Shown: positions 36,288 through 45,097 of the stretch, piece by piece
How positions within the stretch are numbered: the stretch's first letter is position 1
How the letters are laid out: each line of letters opens with the position of its first letter
Assembly: GCF_018131075.1 (NCBI RefSeq)
Contig: NZ_JAFCLS010000017.1
Coordinates: forward strand, 108,820-172,819
Origin: Bradyrhizobium sp. JYMT SZCCT0428
Lineage (GTDB): Bacteria > Pseudomonadota > Alphaproteobacteria > Rhizobiales > Xanthobacteraceae
Length of the DNA stretch: 64,000 nt
Direction of reading: 5' to 3'
Notes under the pieces: model-generated
The model's input: only the letters and a program-made list of their open reading frames with translations
The model's database searches: none
What the model was told of the DNA's origin: nothing
Translations under genes and position numbers: made by a program

Positions 36288-37556
36288 ATGACCGATCTCT
36301 CGCAGCGGACATTTCGCGCCGTAGCGCTGCAGCGTGCCGCCTCGCCCGAGCAGCTTGATCATCTCGTCCGCATTACCAGACCGTTCGACTGGATGCTGGT
36401 ATTTGCCATTTGCATCGCCCTTATCGCAGCCGTCACATGGGGCATTGTCGGCCGCGTCCCTACCCGTGCTGAAGGCCAGGGCATTCTGATCAGCGGTGGC
36501 GGCCGCGTCGTCGAGGCGTCTTCAGCCGCCTCCGGCCGGTTGGCAACCATCAGCGTCATGGTCGGTGACCGCGTCACCCAGGGGCAACCGATCGCAGAGA
36601 TCGTTCAGACCGACATCCAGCAACGCCACCAGGCTGCCGTCGAAGTTTTCCGCGAGAAGGAACGCCAGCACGCTGACCTGATCGACAAAACCAAGCGCGA
36701 GCTCGCGTCAAAGGCACAGAACTTTGCGAAGCTCGAAGCCGCGTTCAACCAGGTCATCAAGGCGACCACGCAGCGCATCGACTATCTGTCGAACGATGTC
36801 AAAACCCTCGAGGATCTGATGGCGAAGGGATTGACGACGCGGCGCACGCTTGAGGAGCGTCGCCGGGATCTCAACGACGCCCAGCAGCGAAAAGAAGACA
36901 CGTTCAATGAAATCCTGAAGATCCGGACGACACAGACCGATCTGGAAACGCAGCGCGAACGTGAGAGCCAGACATCCGAATTTGCCCTCAACGACGCCCG
37001 ACGGCAGATGGAATCCGCGGCGGGACTGCTGACCCAGAACACCCAGATCATCAGCCCGGTCGATGGTCGCGTGCTCGAAATCAAGGTCTCGGCGGGCGCC
37101 GTGCTTGCGGTCGGCGCACCCGTCGTCGCGATCGAAAGCGAAGGCCAGAAGCTGGAAGCCCTGATCTATATTCCCGCCGAGCGCGGCAAGAACGTCAAGC
37201 TCGGGATGCCGGTCCGCATCGAGCCAAGCACGGTAAAGCGCGAGGAATTCGGGACCATGGTCGGCACCGTGGTGACGATCTCGGACTTCCCGATGACGCC
37301 GCAGGGCATGGCAGCCGTCCTCCACAACGACAATCTGGTTACCCGGTTTTCAAAGGAAGGAGCCGCCTACGCCGCAACGGTCAGCCTGGAGCAGGACCCC
37401 GAAACCGTCAGCGGATACCGCTGGGCGGTTGGACAGGGGCCGCCGATCCGCCTCTCCAGCGGAACGCTGACGCGCGCGGAAATCACCACACGGCGGCAAC
37501 GCCCGCTCGATCTGGTGGTGCCCCTCATCAGGCGGTTGACCGGAATTGATGGATAG
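36288..37556 (+). CDS. NHLP/NHLM bacteriocin system secretion protein (HlyD-type membrane fusion protein)
   Basis: The protein has 422 residues. A single membrane anchor (WMLVFAICIALIAAVTWGIVG) lies near residues 35-55. A split lipoyl half (GRVVEASSAASGRLATISVMVGDRVTQGQPI) is followed by a long coiled coil, about 105-240 (EVFREKERQHADLIDKTKRELASKAQNF). The second lipoyl half (QIISPVDGRVLEIKVSAGAVLAVGAPV) and a beta-barrel follow. This layout and the next two genes match the three-gene NHLM peptide-export set. It bridges the inner-membrane exporter to the cell exterior. Its last codons overlap the start of the peptidase-ABC gene by 8 bases. Confidence 0.9.
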   Translation: MTDLSQRTFRAVALQRAASPEQLDHLVRITRPFDWMLVFAICIALIAAVTWGIVGRVPTRAEGQGILISGGGRVVEASSAASGRLATISVMVGDRVTQGQPIAEIVQTDIQQRHQAAVEVFREKERQHADLIDKTKRELASKAQNFAKLEAAFNQVIKATTQRIDYLSNDVKTLEDLMAKGLTTRRTLEERRRDLNDAQQRKEDTFNEILKIRTTQTDLETQRERESQTSEFALNDARRQMESAAGLLTQNTQIISPVDGRVLEIKVSAGAVLAVGAPVVAIESEGQKLEALIYIPAERGKNVKLGMPVRIEPSTVKREEFGTMVGTVVTISDFPMTPQGMAAVLHNDNLVTRFSKEGAAYAATVSLEQDPETVSGYRWAVGQGPPIRLSSGTLTRAEITTRRQRPLDLVVPLIRRLTGIDG

Positions 37557-39777
37557 CGCCCCGCCGCAGCAACCGCTTCCGCCCCAGTTCCGGCCGCCTT
37601 CCCTCTGGCACCGGTTCCGAAGGCTGTTTTGGCGCAGGAACGTCAAGAAGACGCCGACCATTCTTCAGATGGAAGCCGTCGAGTGCGGCGCGGCGGCGCT
37701 GGCGATGGTGCTCGCCCACCATGGCGCGTGGATTCCTCTGGAGCAGCTTCGCGTTTCGTGCGGCGTCTCGCGCGACGGCAGCAAGGCAAGCAACATCGTC
37801 CGGGCGGCGCGCACCTTTGGCTTCGATGCCAAGGGTTTTCGCAAGGAGCCGGCGACGCTGCACGAACTGCCGATGCCGTGCATCATCCATTGGAATTTCA
37901 ATCATTTCGTGGTGCTCGAAGGGATCGACGGCAACGACGTTTACATCAATGATCCCGCGACCGGACGCCGGCGTACCGACATGGCCGAGCTCGATCTCGC
38001 CTTCACCGGCGTTGCGCTCACCATGGAGCCGACGGCTGAATTCCAGCGGTCGGGCAGCAAGCCGCAAGGCTTGCGATTGCTGCTGCGCGAATTGCGCTCC
38101 TCGAAGACCCCGGTCGGCCTGCTGGTGCTCGTAAGCCTCGCGCTGGTGGTGCCCGCCATCGTCGCAGCCGGCTTTTCGAAGATATTCATCGACAACATCC
38201 TGATCCAGCGCACCAGCAGCTGGTTCATTCCGCTCTTGATCGGCATGGCCTTGACCGCGATCATCCGCGCGCTGCTGACGCTGGTGCGCCAATCGCTGCT
38301 GCTGCGGTTGCAGACCAAGCTTTCGGTCGTGATGGTCAGCCGCTTTCTCTGGCATGTCATGGCGCTGCCGGTCGAGTTCTTCACGCAGCGTCACGCCGGC
38401 GACATCTCCAACCGCGTGGGCGCGAACGAGCAGATCGGCCGCCTGCTCTCGAGCGGCGTCGCATCGAATGCTCTCAATCTGACGTCGATCATCTTCTTTG
38501 CCGCGGCGATGGCCATCTACGATCTCCCGCTGGCCATCATTGGCGTGAGCATGACGCTGGCGAATGTGCTGGCGTTGAAGTTCATCGGAGGACGTCGCGA
38601 GGATCTCAGCCGCAGTCTCGCGCTGGAGCAAGGCAAGCTCGTCGGCTCCACCGTCAGCGCGGTGCGCAGCATCGAAACCCTCAAGGCCAGCGGTCTGGAG
38701 GACGAGGCGTTCGGCCAATGGGCCGGCATCCAGGCCAAGGCCTTGAACGCCGAGCAGGAACTCGGCGCCTCCTCGATCTATCTTGATATGCTGCCGACGC
38801 TGTTCACGGGACTGACCGTGGCCGCGATTCTCGGTGTTGGCGGCCTGCGCGTCATCGAGGGATCGCTGACCCTCGGAGGCCTCGTGGCCTTCCAGTCCCT
38901 GATGGCAAGCTTCTCCGAACCGGTGACCGAGCTCGTCAATTATTTCGGCAACGTGCAGACCATCAAGGGCGGGCTGGAGCGCCTGGAAGACGTCTACAAT
39001 TATCCGCTCGGAAAGTCGGACAAGCCAACGATCGCGCCGGAGCGCTTTCCGCCAAAACTGACCGGCCGGGTCGAACTCAGCAATATCAAATTCGGCTACT
39101 CGATCCTGGAGCCGCCGCTGCTGGACGACATCTCGATCGATATCCATCCGGGTTCGCGGGTGGCCCTTGTCGGCGCTTCCGGCAGTGGAAAATCGACCCT
39201 CGGAAAGCTGATGTGCGGCCTCTACAAACCCTGGGCGGGCGAGGTTCGCGTCGACGGATGGAATCTGCCGGAGATCCCGCCGCAGGTATTTGCGAATTCG
39301 ATTACCTATGTCGACCAGGACATCTTCCTGTTCGAGGGGACGGCACGCGAAAACCTCACGCTGTGGGACTCGACCATCACCGAGGCCGACCTTTCGCAGG
39401 CATTGAAGGATGCCGTGATCCACGAAGACATCGCGACGCGAACGGGGAACTACGACTGCTATATCAACGAGGGCGGCACCAATTTCAGCGGCGGCCAGCG
39501 TCAGCGGATCGAGATCGCCCGGGCGCTGGTTTCCAACCCCTCCATCCTGGTGCTCGATGAGGCCACCGGCGCGCTCGATCCGATCACCGAAAAGATCATC
39601 GATGACAATCTGCGGCGGCGCGGCTGCACCTGCATCATCATTGCGCACCGCCTCAGCACGATCCGGGACTGCGACGAGATCATTGTGCTGCAGCAGGGCA
39701 AGATCGTTGAGCGGGGCACCCACGAACAACTGATGGGCCTTCAGGGCACGTACGCAAGACTGGTGGCGCAGGAATGA
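37549..39777 (+). CDS. NHLP-type peptide exporter: C39 peptidase / permease / ATPase
   Basis: This ABC exporter of about 742 residues carries an N-terminal C39 leader peptidase. Gln and the nucleophile cysteine lie in LQMEAVECGAAALAMVLAHHG (Cys46), the histidine in NHFVVLEGI (His119) and the aspartate in INDPATG (Asp135), so the triad is complete. A six-helix membrane region follows, then an ATPase with Walker A GASGSGKST near residue 543, signature NFSGGQRQRIEIARAL and Walker B ILVLDEATGALD. The peptidase should cut double-glycine leaders, as in the small gene at 42813. The stop overlaps the next start as ATGA. Confidence 0.93.
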   Translation: MDSAPPQQPLPPQFRPPSLWHRFRRLFWRRNVKKTPTILQMEAVECGAAALAMVLAHHGAWIPLEQLRVSCGVSRDGSKASNIVRAARTFGFDAKGFRKEPATLHELPMPCIIHWNFNHFVVLEGIDGNDVYINDPATGRRRTDMAELDLAFTGVALTMEPTAEFQRSGSKPQGLRLLLRELRSSKTPVGLLVLVSLALVVPAIVAAGFSKIFIDNILIQRTSSWFIPLLIGMALTAIIRALLTLVRQSLLLRLQTKLSVVMVSRFLWHVMALPVEFFTQRHAGDISNRVGANEQIGRLLSSGVASNALNLTSIIFFAAAMAIYDLPLAIIGVSMTLANVLALKFIGGRREDLSRSLALEQGKLVGSTVSAVRSIETLKASGLEDEAFGQWAGIQAKALNAEQELGASSIYLDMLPTLFTGLTVAAILGVGGLRVIEGSLTLGGLVAFQSLMASFSEPVTELVNYFGNVQTIKGGLERLEDVYNYPLGKSDKPTIAPERFPPKLTGRVELSNIKFGYSILEPPLLDDISIDIHPGSRVALVGASGSGKSTLGKLMCGLYKPWAGEVRVDGWNLPEIPPQVFANSITYVDQDIFLFEGTARENLTLWDSTITEADLSQALKDAVIHEDIATRTGNYDCYINEGGTNFSGGQRQRIEIARALVSNPSILVLDEATGALDPITEKIIDDNLRRRGCTCIIIAHRLSTIRDCDEIIVLQQGKIVERGTHEQLMGLQGTYARLVAQE

Positions 39778-42680
39778 GTGAATCTCTTCTCCAGCAGGCC
39801 CAGGCGATGGCCAATCAGGAAGGGGCCGCCCATCCGGCGGGTCACCTCGCATTCGATGGACGGCATCCAAAGCTGCTCGATCACCGCGGCTACGCGCTCC
39901 AGATCACCGCGGGGCATGTCGATGTATTCGCAGTCCGGCTTGTTGAAGGCAGTACCGACGGCGCCCGGCATCACCTGTTTCGGGCCGAGAGTGGGGAGAT
40001 CATTCTCGACCTGCAGGAAGGCTTCAACCGGTCAGATCCGCAAATTCAAGTGCTCGCGGTCGGAAGCCCCGGCACCGAAGCCCTGCTTGTGCCGCGCATG
40101 GACGTTCAGTCCCCAGACCTGGTCACCACCTGGATCAGGCGGCTTGCGCGGCTGGTCGCCGGACCCAACCCGAGCTGGGACATGCTCGAAGTCGCGAGCG
40201 ATGGCGCGGCCGAGATCCCACCGGGTGAACGGCGCCGCGGCCCGGCGCGCAGCATGGTCTGGGTCTCTCTGCAAGCCGGGACGGCGAAGCCAATGGGGCT
40301 TGAACCATCGATTGCCGCAGGAGGCCCGCCGCTGCCGCTGACGTCAGGCATGTGGATCGAGGCGGGTCAATCGGGCTGCGGCGCGCTCGGTAGTGAAACG
40401 ATGCCGGACGCCGACCAATTGTGGCGCGCGATCGACCAATTTCACCTCAGCGTGGCAGGCTGCATCAGGGAATATCTGGCCCGCGACGTCGAGCGGGAGG
40501 CACGGCGTCTCGTGCTTCGCACCGAATTGATCACAACGCAGACCGCGGAATCCTTTGAACGCCTTTCCGACGTCGTCGTACAGCGCTCCACCCACACCGA
40601 GATGGCGACCGACTCGGCGGATCCCTTGTTCAACGCCTGCCGGATCGTCGTCGAAGCGATCAAGATGCCGTTCTCCGTCCCGCCCCGCTCCGTCCTTGCC
40701 CAGGCCGGGTTTAACGGTGCCGTCGAGATCGCCCGCGCGGCACGCTTGCGCGTGCGCCGGACGCTGTTGCGGGGCGAGTGGTGGACCGAGGACGCCGGGC
40801 CGCTGGTCGCATGGCACGGCGAGGCGCGAAATCCGGTCGCGCTCATTCGCCGCGGAAACCGCCGGTATGTGATGCTCGACACAACAACGGGAACGCGGCG
40901 GCCGGTCGACCGATCGGTCGCCATGGAACTGGCGCCGGAGGCGGTATCGTTCTATCCGGCGCTTCCGGCCCGCCCGCTTCGGTTCCGGGACTTGCTGACC
41001 TTCTCGTTCCGGCACTCCACCGGCAGCTTCCTTCGCATCGCGATTTCGATCATCGCGATCGGGTTGTTGTCGCTGGTGACGCCGCTGATCACCAACGTCC
41101 TGATCAATTCGGTGATCCCCCGCAGCGAACTCGATCAGCTCACGTTCTGTGCGCTCGCCCTCGCCGTCACGGCCCTCGCCATCGCCAGTATCCAGACCAT
41201 GGAGGGGCTCGCGATGCTGAAGGTCGAAGGCCTGATGGATTGGCGGTTGCAGGCCGCGGTGATCGATCGGGTACTCAGGCTGCCGACATCGCTGTTTCGT
41301 GAATACACCGTCGGCGATTTCGTCGACCGCTCGATGGGCATCGACGCGGCGCGCCGGGTCTTCACCGGGCGTGCGCTGCGCAGCATGCTGATGGGCGTGT
41401 TCGCCTGGTTCAGCATCGCCCTGATGCTCTACTACGATGTCAAGCTGGGATTGATCGCGCTATTGCTGACGCTGATCCGGGCGCTGCTGATCGTCGCCAC
41501 CAGCGCGTTGCGCCTCTATTACGAAAACAAGTATTTTACCCAGCAGGGCAAGATCGACGGCTTCGTGCTGCAACTGATCTCCGGCATCGGAAAGCTGCGC
41601 GTCGCCGACGCGACCGCGCGCGCGCTCGCCGTATGGTCGAAGCAATTCGCCGGGCAGAAGCGCAATTTCATTTCGTCGCAGAAGGCCTCCAATGCCCTCG
41701 GCGTTTTCGAGACGGCGTATCCGCTGATCGCCACCCTCATCATCTTCGCGGCGGCGACATATCTGAACAGCAAGTTGCTACTGGACGTCGGCGGCTTCCT
41801 GGCCTTCTTTTCCGCGTTCGGGCAGTCGATGGCCTCGATCGGCGCCTGGGCATCGGGCATCAGCGAATCCCTGATCGCGATCCCCCGCATCACCCGCCTT
41901 CGGCCCCTGATTTCGGGGGCAGCCGAACTGTCGGACGAACGGAAATCCCCCGGCGAACTGTCCGGAACGATCGAGCTGTCGCGCGTGACCTTCCGCTATA
42001 CGCAAGGTGGCCCGCCGGTGCTCGAGAATGTCTCGCTCCGAATCGCGCAAGGCGAATACGTCGCCATCGTCGGTCCGTCAGGCAGCGGCAAGTCCTCGCT
42101 GTTCCGGCTGCTGCTGGGGTTCGAGAAGCCGGAGTCCGGCACGGTATTCCTCGACGGAAAGGCCATCGACACGCTCGACATCAGCGCGGTGCGCCGTCAG
42201 CTCGGCGTCGTGCTGCAGAACGGCAAGCTGGCAACCGGCAGCCTCTACGACAATATCTGCGGTGGCGTCCAGCTGCCGCTCGACCAGGCCTGGGAGGCGG
42301 CGCGGCTCGCCGGCCTGGAGGACGACATCAAGGCGATGCCGATGGGCATGAACACCGTGGTCGCCGAAGGCGTCAATACGCTGTCCGGCGGGCAGCGGCA
42401 GCGCATCATGATCGCCCGCGCCGTCGCGCGCCGGCCGCGCGTCCTGCTGTTTGACGAGGCGACCAGTGCGCTCGACAACCAGTCGCAGGCGATCGTCAGC
42501 AACTCGCTCGGCAACCTCAATGTGACGCGGATCGTCATTGCGCACCGGCTCTCCACGGTCCGCCAGGCGGATCGCATCATCGTACTGGTCGATGGCAAGG
42601 TGGTGCAGACCGGAAGCTATGACGAGCTCAGCAACACGCCGGGAATGTTTGCTTCCTTTGCCAAGCGCCAATTGCTTTAG
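39774..42680 (+). CDS. NHLP-type peptide exporter: second ABC permease/ATPase subunit
   Basis: A large ABC protein of 968 residues without a peptidase. The first ~400 residues form a soluble region that includes a barrel-like stretch (ALQITAGHVDVFAVRLVEG, HHLFRAESGEIILDL) resembling a cyclic-nucleotide or cupin fold. A membrane region (~405-700) follows, then an ATPase with Walker A GPSGSGKSS near 769, signature TLSGGQRQRIMIARAV and Walker B LLFDEATSALD. This long N-terminal extension is characteristic of the second ABC subunit of NHLM systems. It probably forms a heterodimeric exporter with the peptidase-ABC protein. A 132-base gap without a named feature separates it from the peptide gene. 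Confidence 0.92.
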   Translation: MSESLLQQAQAMANQEGAAHPAGHLAFDGRHPKLLDHRGYALQITAGHVDVFAVRLVEGSTDGARHHLFRAESGEIILDLQEGFNRSDPQIQVLAVGSPGTEALLVPRMDVQSPDLVTTWIRRLARLVAGPNPSWDMLEVASDGAAEIPPGERRRGPARSMVWVSLQAGTAKPMGLEPSIAAGGPPLPLTSGMWIEAGQSGCGALGSETMPDADQLWRAIDQFHLSVAGCIREYLARDVEREARRLVLRTELITTQTAESFERLSDVVVQRSTHTEMATDSADPLFNACRIVVEAIKMPFSVPPRSVLAQAGFNGAVEIARAARLRVRRTLLRGEWWTEDAGPLVAWHGEARNPVALIRRGNRRYVMLDTTTGTRRPVDRSVAMELAPEAVSFYPALPARPLRFRDLLTFSFRHSTGSFLRIAISIIAIGLLSLVTPLITNVLINSVIPRSELDQLTFCALALAVTALAIASIQTMEGLAMLKVEGLMDWRLQAAVIDRVLRLPTSLFREYTVGDFVDRSMGIDAARRVFTGRALRSMLMGVFAWFSIALMLYYDVKLGLIALLLTLIRALLIVATSALRLYYENKYFTQQGKIDGFVLQLISGIGKLRVADATARALAVWSKQFAGQKRNFISSQKASNALGVFETAYPLIATLIIFAAATYLNSKLLLDVGGFLAFFSAFGQSMASIGAWASGISESLIAIPRITRLRPLISGAAELSDERKSPGELSGTIELSRVTFRYTQGGPPVLENVSLRIAQGEYVAIVGPSGSGKSSLFRLLLGFEKPESGTVFLDGKAIDTLDISAVRRQLGVVLQNGKLATGSLYDNICGGVQLPLDQAWEAARLAGLEDDIKAMPMGMNTVVAEGVNTLSGGQRQRIMIARAVARRPRVLLFDEATSALDNQSQAIVSNSLGNLNVTRIVIAHRLSTVRQADRIIVLVDGKVVQTGSYDELSNTPGMFASFAKRQLL

Positions 42681-42812
42681 TGATATGAATCACCCGGCGC
42701 AAACGTCGTTTCGCAGCGTGATGCCAGTCACTGCGCGAGGCCGCGCACGGGTCTTAATCTCCTGACCATAGACGAAGCGGATCATCCCTTCGCTACAGAA
42801 CAGGAGACGACC

Positions 42813-42989
42813 ATGAACGACGAACTTCTCAATGACAAAGAGCTTTCCATCGTTAGCGGCGGCAAACCTGCCGGCGGACACGGCAGCGGCACCGGTGGCG
42901 GCACCGGCGGCGGCGGCGGCAACGGCACCGGTGGTGGCGACGGCCTCGGCTGGCTCCGTAACCTCATCCGCAACATCTTCCCCTTCTAA
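42813..42989 (+). CDS. Glycine-rich small peptide with a double-glycine leader, putative NHLP-exported precursor
   Basis: A 58-residue gene with a strong AGGAG ribosome site. The N-terminal 17 residues MNDELLNDKELSIVSGG form a textbook double-glycine leader (charged, with ELSIVSGG before the cut). The next 24 residues are almost pure glycine with Ser, Thr, Asn, Asp and one His. The C-terminus is a short amphipathic, hydrophobic tail, LGWLRNLIRNIFPF. There is no cysteine, so no disulfide or thioether class is suggested. It lies directly behind the exporter genes and is followed 25 bases later by a strong terminator. Cleavage by the C39 peptidase at 37549 is inferred. Bacteriocin, signal or adhesive peptide are all possible roles. 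Confidence 0.8.
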   Translation: MNDELLNDKELSIVSGGKPAGGHGSGTGGGTGGGGGNGTGGGDGLGWLRNLIRNIFPF

Positions 42990-43013
42990 AGGCTGAAGGC
43001 GTTGACAGACCGG

Positions 43014-43043
43014 AAGAGACCGCCTCGACAGGCGGTCTCTTTT
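43014..43043 (+). terminator. Strong rho-independent terminator after the glycine-rich peptide gene
   Basis: A perfect stem AAGAGACCGCC (43014-43024) pairs with GGCGGTCTCTT (43031-43041) around a 6-base loop and runs into TTTTG. It closes the export operon or the peptide transcript. Confidence 0.88.
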
Positions 43044-43232
43044 GTTCTGGACGGTCGTTGCAGTGCCGCATCGCGTTTTGCTGCGCAGCAACGAACATCC
43101 TCTACCCGCCTGTCCGGCCACAGTCAGGCGTCGACCGTTACGAAATAGCGCAATAAGCAACGCCGAACCTGATATCGCTCGCCGTCGAGCCCTGCTGGCG
43201 ATAGCATCACAGCCTCGCAGTGGAAGGCGCCG

Positions 43233-45086
43233 ATGAGTAAGCCAGGTCCGGTATTTGCGTGGGGGAGGCTGTCGGAGGACCTCGCGTTGTTCAAGGCGCT
43301 CACGCCGGAGCAGCGATTCAAGACCTTTGATGCCATGGTCCGGCAAGACCTCGTCCGCGGCGAAGTGCTGGTGGCGCAGGGGGACCCTGCCGACTCACTC
43401 TATATCGTGTTGCACGGCGCCCTCGCGGTACGCCGAACTGGCGACTCCCTCCCGATTGCCGAGCTGCGCGCCGGAGAACTGGTCGGTGAGATCGGGTTCT
43501 TCGCCAACCTTGCCCGTACTGCCAATGTGATCGCCATCCGCGACACCAGCGTGCTCGTGCTGACGCGCGCCGCCTACCAAAGCCTCGCGGAGAATTCGCC
43601 GGCGATTGCCGAGGCGCTGCTTGCAGCGCTCGCGCTTCGGTTTGCAAAGCGAACGGAGCAGATTCCAACGACGCGCACCTCGCCGATGGCGCGCACGGTG
43701 GCGCTGATCGATGGTGGCTTTGAGCCGATTCCAGCCGACTTTTATCGACGTATGCGCGAGACCCTCGTCGGGACCAACGCCCAGATCGTCGATCCGGCCC
43801 GCGTCAGCTCGATGTTTCCCGGCCTGGCACTGGATGCCACCGAAGTCACCGACTGGCTCAACAAGCTCGAACAGGTTTCGCCGCTCGTGATCTATCTCGG
43901 CAGCGGTGAGGTCCCGGCCTGGACGCGGAAGGCGATCCGGCAGGCGGACATGGTGGTGCTGGCATGTCGCGGAGATGCGCCCGCGGAAGGCCTGACCGAC
44001 ATCGAAACCTTCGCCTGCCAGGTGCATCCGGTGTCGGCCCGCCGGATCGTGCGCATCCATGACCGGCGCAGCGGCGAAGTCAGCGGCACCACGGCGTGGC
44101 TCGCGCGCCTACCCTGCTTCATGCACCACCACGTCGCTCTCGAGGATCAGCACGACATCGACAGCCTGATCCGCTTTCTGTCCGGGCGTGCGATTGGATT
44201 CGTGGCCGCTGGGGGCGGAAGCTTCGGATCCGCGCATGCCGGCATCTACAAGGCGTTTCGCGAACGCGGCGTGATGTTCGACATCTTTGTGGGAACCAGC
44301 GTCGGCTCCGCCATGGCCGCCGGCTTCGCCAAAAACTTCGAGGCTGATCGTCTCGAACGCGGCGCCCACGAGATCTTTGTGAAGAGCCGCAGCTTCCGCC
44401 GCCCGACCTGGCCACGATACGCGCTGCTGGATCACAAGGCGTTCGATCGCGCGCTCGCCGAACAATACGGGGCGGAGTGCAAGATCGAGGATTGCTGGCG
44501 GCCTTTCGCGGCGGTCGCAACCAACCTTTCGACGCACTGCCTTGAACTGATCCAGTCAGGGTTGCTCTGGCAGGCGGTGCGCGCATCGAGCGCGATACCC
44601 GGGCTGTTGCCGCCGTTCTACACCAGGGATGGTGCGATGCTGGTCGACGGATGCCTGATCGATAACGTCCCACTGGATCCGATGCATCAACTCAAGAGCG
44701 GCCCCAATCTGGTCGTGCATTTCGGCGAACCCGAGGTCGAGAGGTTTGATGTCGACTACGCGGCGTTGCCCGGCCGGCTGGAACTGGCTGCCGCGATGCT
44801 GGTGCCGTTCCGCAAGAAGCTGCTTCCGGCGGCGCCCAACGCGATCAACGTGCTGTGGCGGAGTCTCGTCGCCCATCAGCGCTATGATACGATCCCGGCC
44901 GCACCGCTCGATCACGTCATGCGGCCACCGATTCCGGCCGGAGTCGGCGTAACCGAATTCGAACGCCACACCGAGATTTTCGACTCAGCCTATCTCTGGG
45001 CGCGGGAGCGCATCACAGCGCTCGAAGCGGAGGGCAATTCCGCGATTGCCGCCATTCTAGGAAGTGGTGCGCCGACCAGGCTGTGA
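43233..45086 (+). CDS. Cyclic-nucleotide-binding patatin-like phospholipase (NTE/RssA type)
   Basis: This protein of 617 residues has three parts. The N-terminus (about 15-140) is a cyclic-nucleotide-binding domain with an intact phosphate cassette, GELVGEIGFFANLARTANV. A middle region (~150-310) resembles the linker of neuropathy-target-esterase-like proteins. A patatin domain follows, with a glycine-rich oxyanion loop (AAGGGSFGSAHAGIYKAF), the nucleophile in GTSVGS (Ser356) and the dyad aspartate in VDGCLIDN (Asp472). It should hydrolyse phospholipids or lysophospholipids under cyclic-nucleotide control. A GGAAGG site precedes the ATG at 43233. Placement beside a cyclase and a Crp protein suggests one signalling circuit. 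Confidence 0.9.
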   Translation: MSKPGPVFAWGRLSEDLALFKALTPEQRFKTFDAMVRQDLVRGEVLVAQGDPADSLYIVLHGALAVRRTGDSLPIAELRAGELVGEIGFFANLARTANVIAIRDTSVLVLTRAAYQSLAENSPAIAEALLAALALRFAKRTEQIPTTRTSPMARTVALIDGGFEPIPADFYRRMRETLVGTNAQIVDPARVSSMFPGLALDATEVTDWLNKLEQVSPLVIYLGSGEVPAWTRKAIRQADMVVLACRGDAPAEGLTDIETFACQVHPVSARRIVRIHDRRSGEVSGTTAWLARLPCFMHHHVALEDQHDIDSLIRFLSGRAIGFVAAGGGSFGSAHAGIYKAFRERGVMFDIFVGTSVGSAMAAGFAKNFEADRLERGAHEIFVKSRSFRRPTWPRYALLDHKAFDRALAEQYGAECKIEDCWRPFAAVATNLSTHCLELIQSGLLWQAVRASSAIPGLLPPFYTRDGAMLVDGCLIDNVPLDPMHQLKSGPNLVVHFGEPEVERFDVDYAALPGRLELAAAMLVPFRKKLLPAAPNAINVLWRSLVAHQRYDTIPAAPLDHVMRPPIPAGVGVTEFERHTEIFDSAYLWARERITALEAEGNSAIAAILGSGAPTRL

Positions 45087-45097
45087 GCGCCGCCGGT

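Noticed and set aside
37528..39870. A 780-codon open frame antisense to the peptidase-ABC exporter gene
   Set aside because: It is a shadow of the exporter gene; no signal, domain or ribosome site, and the composition is typical of antisense frames.
42782..42976. A proline-rich frame opposite the glycine-rich peptide gene
   Set aside because: Proline codons are simply the complement of the glycine codons; the + strand frame has the ribosome site, leader and terminator.
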